Shown here one piece after another: positions 1 through 5,658 of a stretch of 6,474 nt of DNA (position 1 is its first letter; the number at the start of each line of letters is the position of its first letter). Position numbers and translations under genes: made by a program. Under the pieces are notes generated by a model, which was not told the DNA's origin, made no database searches, and was given only the letters and a program-made list of their open reading frames with translations. The stretch comes from Bacillota bacterium. Its GTDB lineage: Bacteria; Bacillota; Dethiobacteria; DTU022; UBA8154. The stretch covers positions 1 to 6,474 of the forward strand of contig DMPF01000026.1 in assembly GCA_003456095.1 (NCBI GenBank), read 5' to 3'.

Positions 1-7
1 GATGAGT

Positions 8-36
8 TTGCAAAAATGGCGGAATTACTTTATAAT
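8..36 (+). promoter_or_regulatory. Probable sigma-A promoter of ykuK
   Basis: TTGCAA at 8-13 and TATAAT at 31-36 are separated by exactly 17 bases. The -10 box is a perfect match and the -35 box matches four of six positions. Transcription would begin near base 43, leaving a leader of about 98 bases before ykuK. The leader (43-140) is AT-rich, and I see no clear hairpin or riboswitch in it. The assignment rests on box sequence and spacing only. Confidence 0.5.
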
Positions 37-140
37 TAAAGAAGGGTTTTGTCGTTTATTTTCCTTCCCTGATGATTATGCCCTTGCGAACGAGGAGTGT
101 GAAACAATGATTGTACTAAAAAGGGGAAGAAGGAGTAGGG

Positions 141-617
141 ATGTTTTTTACCAGCCCATCCAAGGGAAAGCTGACTTTACAGGAAACTTTTGCTGATATT
201 ATTGCGTTTGTCCGGGAACACCCTAAAGAAAAATATAAACTGATTATCGGTACCGATTCCCAGACGCATCACGATAAAGAGACCACCTTTGTTGCGGCCA
301 TCATTATCCACCGCGTGGGCAAAGGCGGCCGTTATTACTTTTACCGCGAGCAAAGACGCTTCCTGGAAAGTTTAAGGCAGCGTATTTTTTTTGAGGCATC
401 CTTAAGCCTGGATGTTGCCGGCCGTTTTTCCGCCTTGCTGGCGGAAAACGGTTATGCCCAGCTTGATGTGGAGATCCACCTTGATGTGGGTGAAGCGGGT
501 GACACAAAAGAACTGATCCGCGAGGTGGTAGGCATGGTTATCGGCAGCGGTTTTGATGCCCGCATCAAGCCCGATTCTTACGGTGCAAGCAAAGTAGCGG
601 ACAAATATACAAAATAA
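141..617 (+). CDS. ykuK: YkuK/DUF458 family RNase H-like protein
   Basis: Encodes 158 residues that I recognise as the YkuK (DUF458) family, predicted to have a ribonuclease H-like fold. The biological role and substrate of the family are not established, so nuclease activity here is only inferred from the fold. Visible marks are an N-terminal segment beginning FFTSPSKG, the strand motif IIGTDSQT at about 35-42 with the first acidic residue D39, a second acidic residue E85 in RIFFEA, D115 in HLDVGEAGDTKELI, and D145 in the C-terminal IKPDSYGAS segment. This spacing of acidic residues fits an RNase H-like active site. Length is close to the Bacillus protein. The ATG is preceded by AAGGAG at 130-135 with a 5-base spacer. 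It is a soluble cytoplasmic protein without a signal peptide. No terminator is evident before sigH, so some read-through into sigH is possible. An unusual long hairpin lies inside the gene at 421-452. Confidence 0.85.
   Translation: MFFTSPSKGKLTLQETFADIIAFVREHPKEKYKLIIGTDSQTHHDKETTFVAAIIIHRVGKGGRYYFYREQRRFLESLRQRIFFEASLSLDVAGRFSALLAENGYAQLDVEIHLDVGEAGDTKELIREVVGMVIGSGFDARIKPDSYGASKVADKYTK
421..452 (+). repeat. Intragenic inverted repeat (long hairpin) in ykuK
   Basis: CCGTTTTTCCGCC at 422-434 pairs with GGCGGAAAACGG at 440-451, giving twelve Watson-Crick pairs with one bulged T and a 5-base loop, plus a G-T wobble at 421/452. It lies wholly inside the coding sequence over GRFSALLAENGYA. No T-run follows on either strand, so it is not a standard intrinsic terminator. 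Confidence 0.75.
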
Positions 618-697
618 TCATCCTGCATCCTGCATTTCTGGAAAATTATACCTGTGAATCCTTAACAATAATTCAGAATTCAACAGTTCGGAATGGC

Positions 698-726
698 TTG
701 ACGCGTATACAAGCTTAGGATATAAT
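698..726 (+). promoter_or_regulatory. Sigma-A type promoter of sigH
   Basis: TTGACG at 698-703 and a perfect TATAAT at 721-726 are separated by 17 bases, one mismatch from the sigma-A consensus. Transcription should start near base 733, giving a leader of about 38 bases before the sigH start. In Bacillus subtilis sigH is also transcribed by sigma-A RNA polymerase and is repressed by AbrB in growth. I cannot identify an AbrB or Spo0A site here by eye. The rest of the 618-697 gap holds only a tandem CCTGCAT duplication near 622-635. Confidence 0.8.
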
Positions 727-757
727 AGCAACGGTAATGATATTTCCTAGCGATAAT

Positions 758-764
758 GGAGGTG
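758..764 (+). promoter_or_regulatory. Ribosome binding site that decides the sigH start
   Basis: GGAGGTG at 758-764 is a strong Shine-Dalgarno sequence. It overlaps the first in-frame ATG (756) and almost touches the next ATG (765), so neither can be served by it. The GTG at 771 follows after a 6-base spacer and is the best start; the ATG at 780 would be 15 bases away. Confidence 0.75.
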
Positions 765-770
765 ATGCTT

Positions 771-1454
771 GTGGTATTAATGGCACATGAGTTGCGGGAG
801 AACGACGGGACATGTTTGGAAATGGACCTCGTCAAGCTCGAGGAGTGCACAAGTAAAAGTGATGAGGATGTAGCCGGTGAAGCCAAAGATGGCAATTGCA
901 TCGCCCTGGAATATCTGATTAACAAGTATAAGAACTTTGTTAAGGCAAAGGCGCGCTCTTATTTTTTAATCGGTGCGGATCGGGAAGATATCATCCAGGA
1001 AGGAATGATTGGTTTATATAAGGCGATCCGGGATTTTAAAGGAAATAAATTCTCCTCGTTTCGTGCCTTCGCGGAGCTGTGTATCACCCGCCAGATCATT
1101 ACCGCCATTAAAACCGCCACCCGTCAAAAACATATACCTCTTAACTCCTATGTGTCGCTCAACAAGCCCATTTACGACGATGATTCCGATCGTACGCTCC
1201 TGGATATCCTGGCGGGGGCGAAGATAACCGACCCGGAAGAATTGATGATTAACCGGGAGGAATATAACGATATTGAGTTTAAAATGGGGGAGATTCTTAG
1301 CGAGCTGGAATGGCGGGTGCTGATGCTCTACCTGGATGGTAAATCGTACCAGGAGATCGCTGTTGAACTCTTCCGGCATGTTAAATCAATCGACAACGCC
1401 CTGCAGCGCGTCAAACGCAAGCTGGAACGTTACTTGGAAATCAGGCGGGTGTAG
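771..1454 (+). CDS. sigH: RNA polymerase sporulation sigma factor SigH
   Basis: A sigma-70 family factor of 227 residues counted from the GTG start; it directs core RNA polymerase to early-sporulation and transition-state promoters. The match to Bacillus SigH is strong over most of the length. The region 2 block contains KYKNFVKAKARSYFLIGADR at about 52-71 and the QEGMIGLYKAIRDF segment. Region 2.4 contains AELCITRQIITAIKTATRQK near 101-120, followed by HIPLNSYVSLNKP. The region 4 helix-turn-helix is KSYQEIAVELFRHVKSIDNA at about 191-210, ending RVKRKLERYLEIRRV. The N-terminal 40 residues are acidic and poorly conserved. The start is GTG rather than the upstream ATG codons, which lie in the ribosome binding site. 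Its TAG stop lies inside the tRNA-Gly gene, so the two overlap by ten bases and are probably cotranscribed. In many Firmicutes sigH is followed by rpmG-secE-nusG; that linkage is absent here. Confidence 0.95.
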   Translation: MVLMAHELRENDGTCLEMDLVKLEECTSKSDEDVAGEAKDGNCIALEYLINKYKNFVKAKARSYFLIGADREDIIQEGMIGLYKAIRDFKGNKFSSFRAFAELCITRQIITAIKTATRQKHIPLNSYVSLNKPIYDDDSDRTLLDILAGAKITDPEELMINREEYNDIEFKMGEILSELEWRVLMLYLDGKSYQEIAVELFRHVKSIDNALQRVKRKLERYLEIRRV

Positions 1455-1518
1455 CTCAATGGCAGAGCCCTGGCTTCCCAAGCCAGTCGCGTGGGTTCGA
1501 TTCCCATCACCCGCTCCA
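1445..1518 (+). tRNA. tRNA-Gly (anticodon CCC)
   Basis: A complete cloverleaf can be folded by hand. The acceptor stem GCGGGTG (1445-1451) pairs fully with CACCCGC (1508-1514), followed by discriminator T and an encoded CCA (1516-1518). The D stem is GCTC/GAGC (1454-1457 with 1465-1468). The anticodon stem CTGGC/GCCAG (1470-1474 with 1482-1486) closes the seven-base loop TTCCCAA, so the anticodon is CCC at 1477-1479, reading GGG glycine codons. The T arm is GTGGG/CCCAT with loop TTCGATT. It overlaps the 3' end of sigH by ten bases and is followed by a terminator. No promoter separates it from sigH, so it is probably released from the sigH transcript by tRNA processing enzymes (inference). Confidence 0.95.
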
Positions 1519-1527
1519 TAAGCATAT

Positions 1528-1568
1528 AACCCTCCGTTATCCCGGTGTTTCCGGGAGGAGGGTTTTTT
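1528..1568 (+). terminator. Intrinsic terminator after sigH-tRNA-Gly
   Basis: AACCCTCC (1528-1535) pairs with GGAGGGTT (1557-1564). An inner stem CCCGG/CCGGG (1541-1545 with 1551-1555) is capped by TGTTT, with a small asymmetric internal loop between the stems. A run of six T (1563-1568) follows immediately. This is a classic Rho-independent terminator ending the sigH-tRNA transcript, only 30 bases before cobS. Confidence 0.92.
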
Positions 1569-1598
1569 GATCCACATTTTTGGTGGTGAAATGAACTG

Positions 1599-2345
1599 GT
1601 GGAATTTCTGCTGGCACTGCAATTTCTCACCCGCATCCCGGTGCCCCTGCGCTGCGCGGTAACGGAACGGCAGCTGGCCCGTTCCATGGCTTATTATCCC
1701 CTGGTGGGGCTGCTGCTGGGGGGGGCAGCCGTATTACTGCACCTCCTGGTGGCCCGTTTTGCTGCTGCGCCTGTGGCGGATCTGGCTGCCGTAACCCTGC
1801 TGGTCCTGCTTACGGGGAATATGCACCTGGACGGGCTGATGGATACGGCCGACGGCATCTGGAGTGGCAGGCCGCGGGAACAGATGCTGGAGATCATGCG
1901 AGACAGCCGCGTAGGCTCCCACGCTGTGGCTGCCGGCATACTGGTCCTGCTGGCCAAAATAATACTCCTGGGTCAGATCTCCCCGGCTGCCAGGACCGCG
2001 GCGCTGCTCCTCTTTCCCGTATTGGGACGCTGGAGTATTGTCTATGCCGCCACCATCCACCCCTATGCCCGCTCTCATGGTTTGGGCAGATTCACTGCAT
2101 CCCTGGGAAAATGGCAACTCCTTTTTGCCTCCGCTGTTACCCTGGCATTATCTTACTATTTACTCCAAACGGCAGGATTGATCCTATGCGGAGCAGTGCT
2201 GCTGGGAGCGGTGCTGCTGGCAGCTTACCTGGCACGCCGGGTGGGAGGCATGACCGGCGACCTCCTTGGCGCGGTTAACGAGCTAATGGAGGTGCTTGCC
2301 CTCATCGTCCTGCTCCTGCTCCAAAAAAATTTCGGGACACAATGA
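1599..2345 (+). CDS. cobS: Adenosylcobinamide-GDP ribazoletransferase (cobalamin synthase) CobS
   Basis: An integral membrane enzyme of 248 residues, the usual family length, that joins alpha-ribazole (or its phosphate) to adenosylcobinamide-GDP in the last steps of the nucleotide-loop branch of cobalamin synthesis. The family signature GNMHLDGLMDTADG is at 73-86, with the acidic residues expected to bind divalent metal. A second conserved block, MLEIMRDSRVGSHAV, is at 96-110, and the C-terminal block GGMTGDLLGAVNE is at 216-228. Hydrophobic segments are visible around 32-51, 60-73, 112-128, 131-150, 174-190, 193-211 and 229-241. The start is GTG, the first possible start after an in-frame TGA at 1587; GGTGGTG at 1582-1588 is the likely ribosome binding site, with a 10-base spacer. 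No promoter fits between the terminator at 1528-1568 and the gene. A run of eight G at 1718-1725 sits in the coding sequence. The gene converges on hemA with an 18-base gap. Confidence 0.93.
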   Translation: MEFLLALQFLTRIPVPLRCAVTERQLARSMAYYPLVGLLLGGAAVLLHLLVARFAAAPVADLAAVTLLVLLTGNMHLDGLMDTADGIWSGRPREQMLEIMRDSRVGSHAVAAGILVLLAKIILLGQISPAARTAALLLFPVLGRWSIVYAATIHPYARSHGLGRFTASLGKWQLLFASAVTLALSYYLLQTAGLILCGAVLLGAVLLAAYLARRVGGMTGDLLGAVNELMEVLALIVLLLLQKNFGTQ

Positions 2346-2363
2346 AAGACCACTTCATTATTA

Positions 2364-3671
2364 TTATTCATTACTCCTGTTTTCCTTTGGATCTTCTGTA
2401 TCTTGGGGCTCCAACCCGAAGATTTGCCGGGCGTACTTTTCAGCTGTGGCATAATCGTCCTGCAGGCAAAGATCTTTTAGCGCCATGATCGGCTCGTTAA
2501 GCAGGGTGTTTACCAGGCTGCGGGTCAGCTTGTCCGCCAGCTGCTGCTCACGGGCGGATAGGGCGGCGGTGTTGAATTGTGCCAGTTTGGCCTGGCGGAT
2601 CTGCTCTGTTTTACGGCGCAGGCCGGCGATGATCGGAATGGCCCGCTGGCGCCGGTACCAGCACAGAAATTCCCTCACCTGCGTCTCCACAATATCCTGT
2701 GCTTTTAGGGCTTCATTTTCCCGAACCTTTAAATTTTCATTAATAATCGACTGCAGATCATCCAAATTGTAAAGGTACACTCCCTCCAGGCTTGCCACGG
2801 CAGGATCGACATTGCGCGGCACCGCCAGGTCGATGAGCAGCAGGGGTTTGCCCTCTTGTTTTCCCCTTTGGCGCTGTTGGCGCAGGCGTTCTGCGGTAAT
2901 AACATAATGGGGGGCCTGGGTGGCGCAGATGACCACGTCCGCCTTGGCCAGTTCCCCAGCGAGGCGGCCCAGCCGGAGCACCTTCCCTTGAAACCGCCCG
3001 GCCAGGGTTGCAGCCCTTTCCCGGTGACGGCTGACCACAATAACTTCCTGCACTCCCATGGCAAAAAGATTTTGTAATGTTAATTTGGCCATTTCCCCTG
3101 TGCCGATAACCATGAGGGTGTGGTTTTGCAGGGAGCTGAAAATAAGCCGGGCCACCGCCGCCGCCGCGTAGCCGAAAGAGACGGCATGCTGCCCCAGCGC
3201 GGTGAGGGTATGCACCTTTTTGCCCGTAGCCAGGGCTTTCTGACAAAGGCTGTGCAGATATGCCCCTGTGGCCCCCGCCGCCTGACAGCTATGATAAGCT
3301 TCCTTTACCTGCCCAAGGATCTGTGTTTCTCCTAGGACCATGGAATCAAGGCCGCAGCTCACGGCGAAAAGATGCCTTACCGCCTCTTCCTCCCGGCGCA
3401 CGTAAAGGGCTTGTAGCAGGGCACTGTCGGGAGGGTGTTTCTTAACATCATGGAAGAAACCGAGGAACCTTGCCGGCAGCTCATCATTGCCCGCGCAGAT
3501 GGCGTAGAGTTCGGTGCGGTTGCAGGTGGAGAGGAGAAAACATTCCGCAATGCCCTTATCCTCAAGAAAATACCGCAACGCTAGCGGAATCTCATTTTCC
3601 TGCAGGGAAATTTTTTCACGCAGTGCAAGCTCTGCCTGCCGATGATTTACTCCGACGAGCACAAGCGGCAA
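2364..3671 (-). CDS. hemA: Glutamyl-tRNA reductase HemA
   Basis: Catalyses NADPH-dependent reduction of glutamyl-tRNA(Glu) to glutamate-1-semialdehyde, the first committed step of C5-pathway tetrapyrrole synthesis leading to heme, siroheme and cobalamin. From the TTG start it has 435 residues. The N-terminal catalytic domain starts LVLVGVNHR and carries STCNRTE at about 48-54, with the nucleophilic cysteine at position 50, the same number as in the E. coli enzyme. GLDSMVLGETQILGQVK follows near 107-123. The NADPH-binding Rossmann motif VIGTGEMAK is at about 188-196, and LLIDLAVPRNVDP is near 278-290. The C-terminal part is helical and charged, as in the dimerisation domain. An AAGGAG ribosome binding site lies at the end of cbiO; the upstream in-frame GTG at 3680 is inside it, so TTG at 3671 is preferred. 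It is the last gene of the cbiMNQO cluster, and no hemC/hemD/hemB follows in the window. Confidence 0.95.
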   Translation of the reverse strand: MPLVLVGVNHRQAELALREKISLQENEIPLALRYFLEDKGIAECFLLSTCNRTELYAICAGNDELPARFLGFFHDVKKHPPDSALLQALYVRREEEAVRHLFAVSCGLDSMVLGETQILGQVKEAYHSCQAAGATGAYLHSLCQKALATGKKVHTLTALGQHAVSFGYAAAAVARLIFSSLQNHTLMVIGTGEMAKLTLQNLFAMGVQEVIVVSRHRERAATLAGRFQGKVLRLGRLAGELAKADVVICATQAPHYVITAERLRQQRQRGKQEGKPLLLIDLAVPRNVDPAVASLEGVYLYNLDDLQSIINENLKVRENEALKAQDIVETQVREFLCWYRRQRAIPIIAGLRRKTEQIRQAKLAQFNTAALSAREQQLADKLTRSLVNTLLNEPIMALKDLCLQDDYATAEKYARQIFGLEPQDTEDPKENRSNE

Positions 3672-3676
3672 AAAAA

Positions 3677-4510
3677 TCACTCCTTAATCAGGCAGGCTAG
3701 CGCCTCAAGTGTCCGCGGCGCGGGTACTTCATTTGTCACGCGGCCTCTCTCTTTTAATAGAATAAAAATCTCCAGCAAGAGGGGACGGCTCAGGCCCGCT
3801 GCTGTTAACAGCCCTTTATCAAGAAAGACCGCTTCGGCAGGGCCTATGCCCAACAATTTGCCATTTCCCAGGAGAATTATCTCTTCCGCCCAGCTGAAGG
3901 CCAGGTCCGTATCATGGGTGGAGATAATCACGGTAGTACCCTGCTTGCTGATCTTGTGGAAAAGCTCCATCACCTTGCCGGCGTGTGACTGATCCAGCCA
4001 GGCGGTGGGCTCATCACCGATCAGCACATCCGGTTCCATTGCCAGGACAGAAGCGATGGCTGCCTGTTTCTTTTGGCCGTAGCTCAGCATATGGGTAGCC
4101 TTCTCCTCAAGTCCCGTCATGCCTGTCAATGTTAGGGCTTGCCGCACCCGCCGCCGCACTTCTTTTTCAGGTAGCCCCAAATTTAACGGGCCAAAAGCCA
4201 CTTCCTGCTGTACATTCGCCGCAAAAAGCTGGACCTCCGGGTCCTGAAAGACGATGCCCAGCTTGCTGCGCAGCCGGTGCAGTGATTTTTTATCGTATCG
4301 CAGCCGTTCGCCCGCAAAGAAGATCTCCCCCTTTTGCGGGCGCAGGATACCGTTTAAACAGAGAAAGAGAGTGGTTTTACCTGAGCCGTTGGCCCCCAGC
4401 ACGGCGATCCTTTTTCCCGCGGGAAGCGTGAGGGTTAGCTCTGAAAGGGCCTTGGTCCCGTCCGCATAGGTAAAAACGATCCCCTTCGTTTCGATAATGT
4501 TACTGCCCAA
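3677..4510 (-). CDS. cbiO: Cobalt ECF transporter ATP-binding protein CbiO
   Basis: The ATPase of the ECF cobalt importer; it acts on the cytoplasmic face of the membrane and drives the CbiQ-CbiM complex. It has 277 residues counted from TTG 4510. ABC motifs occur in order: A-loop Y15 (FTYADG), Walker A GANGSGKTT at 39-47, Q-loop FQDPEVQ at 88-94, signature LSYGQ at 142-146, Walker B VLIGDE at 162-167 and switch histidine H199 in STHD. The Walker B/D-loop stretch reads VLIGDEPTAWLD, with glycine before the aspartate and tryptophan where the family usually has glycine in AGLD. A longer frame to ATG 4609 would overlap cbiQ by 67 bases and add 33 residues unlike any ABC protein. TTG 4510, with GGGGG at 4522-4518 seven bases upstream, gives the standard N terminus, but this start is less certain. 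Only one ATPase gene is present, so a CbiO homodimer is likely. Confidence 0.93.
   Translation of the reverse strand: MGSNIIETKGIVFTYADGTKALSELTLTLPAGKRIAVLGANGSGKTTLFLCLNGILRPQKGEIFFAGERLRYDKKSLHRLRSKLGIVFQDPEVQLFAANVQQEVAFGPLNLGLPEKEVRRRVRQALTLTGMTGLEEKATHMLSYGQKKQAAIASVLAMEPDVLIGDEPTAWLDQSHAGKVMELFHKISKQGTTVIISTHDTDLAFSWAEEIILLGNGKLLGIGPAEAVFLDKGLLTAAGLSRPLLLEIFILLKERGRVTNEVPAPRTLEALACLIKE
3678..3685 (-). promoter_or_regulatory. Ribosome binding site that decides the hemA start
   Basis: On the minus strand AAGGAGTG runs from 3685 to 3678 and overlaps the cbiO stop codon (TGA, 3679-3677). The longer reading would begin at GTG 3680-3678, inside this site. TTG at 3671-3669 follows after a 6-base spacer of A and T and is the likely start. 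The overlap suggests translational coupling of hemA to cbiO. Confidence 0.7.
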
Positions 4511-4542
4511 TATTTCGCCCCCAACAATGGAAATAAGGGAAA

Positions 4543-5319
4543 TTAAAAGAAAGGGGGTATGCGGGAAAGAGCCAGCAAAGCGGCCGCAACCCCCCCGATA
4601 AGCAGCCAATTGCGCAAAGAAAAACGATAGTGCATCTCCAGGGAAGGAAACGCTCCTTCATGGCAGCGCGAAAGAAGCGCCGCATACATCAAACGGGACC
4701 GGTCCAATGATTTAATCAGCAGACCCGCTGCCAGTGATCCCAGCGACCTGAGGGTATTGCGCCAGGATGAGTAACCGAGACGCGTTGACTGGGACGTGTA
4801 AATACTGTGGGCAGTGTCAGCCAGCACAAAAATGAAGCGATAGGTCAACAGTGCCAGCTCTGCTGCGCCGGCGGGTATTTTGGCCTTGCGCAGCAGCCAC
4901 CCCAACTGGGTGAAGGTGGTGGTAAGTGTCAGGAAATAGAGGGCACTTACACAGGCCAGGGAACGGAGCAAAATGTTTACAGCCAGGGAAAGGCTGTCGT
5001 GGCTGACACCTAAGGTCAGGGAGCCAAGAGGCATAATCAGCATGGCGCCGGCTTGGGCCGGGATTGTTTCCAGGGCCACAGCCAGACAACCGGGTATTAG
5101 AAAGGCAAGGGGCATGAGCAGCAACTTAACATAAAAGCGCGGCTTAATGCGCAGGTAAAACAGAATTATGATGCTTTGCAGCAGAACAATGGCCAGGGAA
5201 ATTGCTTCCAAGTCACCGGAGGCCATCCGCCCCAGGCAAAGTAAGACAAACGACGCTTTTTCCGCGGGGTGTGCAAACCTCAGCTTACTGTGATGGGCGT
5301 ACCAGTCCAGCATGAACAT
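4543..5319 (-). CDS. cbiQ: Cobalt ECF transporter transmembrane (T) component CbiQ
   Basis: Encodes the 258-residue T component that couples ATP hydrolysis by CbiO to the substrate-binding subunit CbiM. It begins MFMLDWYAHHSKLRFAHP, a normal CbiQ N terminus (conserved asparagine/histidine-rich head followed by a P-x-x-K segment). Hydrophobic segments are visible near 22-31, 38-56, 63-83, 90-105, 113-133, 148-168 and 236-251. The two cytoplasmic coupling motifs that contact the ATPase appear as SQSTRLGYSS at 176-185 and LLSRCHEG at 215-222. In the second the usual A-R-G triplet reads S-R-C. The ATG start has AAAGGGG with an 8-base spacer; a second in-frame ATG lies two codons later. It begins 33 bases after cbiN and is separated from cbiO by 32 bases. 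Confidence 0.93.
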   Translation of the reverse strand: MFMLDWYAHHSKLRFAHPAEKASFVLLCLGRMASGDLEAISLAIVLLQSIIILFYLRIKPRFYVKLLLMPLAFLIPGCLAVALETIPAQAGAMLIMPLGSLTLGVSHDSLSLAVNILLRSLACVSALYFLTLTTTFTQLGWLLRKAKIPAGAAELALLTYRFIFVLADTAHSIYTSQSTRLGYSSWRNTLRSLGSLAAGLLIKSLDRSRLMYAALLSRCHEGAFPSLEMHYRFSLRNWLLIGGVAAALLALSRIPPFF

Positions 5320-5352
5320 TAAAGAAACCCCTTTAGCATTACGAAATAACCC

Positions 5353-5658
5353 CTATGCGTTCCCCGCCTTGACTTTTTCCCCGCTGCTTTTGTGGCGTGC
5401 GCTTAATTTCCCCAGGAAAAAGCCTATAACCAGACTGCCAACGACAGCCTGCAGGGTGAAAAGCATGCTCTCAATTTCGCCGCTGGGGGGTTCCCAGATG
5501 GGCTCCCGCCAGGGTTCATAAGCGGGGTTAATCGTCAGGATGATCTCCTCAGCCATACCATCGGCTCCGCCAAACTCGGCGCCGGGATTAAGGATCAAAG
5601 GGGTGATCACCAGCAGCACAACGATACAAAGTAGCAATAGATAAGCCCATTTTTTCAA
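5353..5658 (-). CDS. cbiN: Cobalt transport accessory protein CbiN
   Basis: A 101-residue membrane protein that assists CbiM and is needed for full cobalt uptake in CbiMNQO systems; its presence points to cobalt rather than nickel as substrate. Two transmembrane helices are seen, about 4-23 and 64-85, joined by an extracytoplasmic loop with EFGGADGMAE at 28-37 and YEPWREPIWEPPSGEIESML at 48-67. These are hallmark CbiN stretches. The start is TTG at 5658-5656, sharing bases with the cbiM stop TGA at 5657-5655. GGAGGT at 5673-5668 lies 9 bases upstream inside the end of cbiM, so translation is probably coupled. Length is normal for the family. Confidence 0.93.
   Translation of the reverse strand: MKKWAYLLLLCIVVLLVITPLILNPGAEFGGADGMAEEIILTINPAYEPWREPIWEPPSGEIESMLFTLQAVVGSLVIGFFLGKLSARHKSSGEKVKAGNA

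Noticed and set aside
2..196. Open frame of 64 codons on the + strand before and into ykuK
   Set aside because: It runs through the proposed promoter, lacks a ribosome binding site in the window, shows no recognisable family and overlaps the well-supported ykuK start in another frame.
622..635. Tandem CCTGCAT duplication after ykuK
   Set aside because: Only two 7-base copies; too short to call a functional repeat.
701..716. Three adjacent 6-base palindromes (ACGCGT, GTATAC, AAGCTT) between the sigH promoter boxes
   Set aside because: Short palindromes are expected by chance, and they do not form one symmetric operator.
1445..1518. tRNA gene as a glutamate tRNA feeding HemA
   Set aside because: The anticodon is CCC, so it is tRNA-Gly and cannot be the glutamyl-tRNA substrate.
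1445..1600. tRNA 3' end as an attachment site of an integrated element
   Set aside because: No repeated copy of the tRNA 3' end and no integrase are seen in the window; the downstream gene is a housekeeping cobalamin gene.
2758..3246. 162-codon open frame on the - strand inside hemA
   Set aside because: Gly/Pro/Arg-rich shadow frame of hemA, with no family resemblance.
4511..4609. Upstream 33-codon extension of CbiO to an ATG at 4609
   Set aside because: It overlaps the end of cbiQ, and its translation does not resemble any ABC ATPase N terminus.
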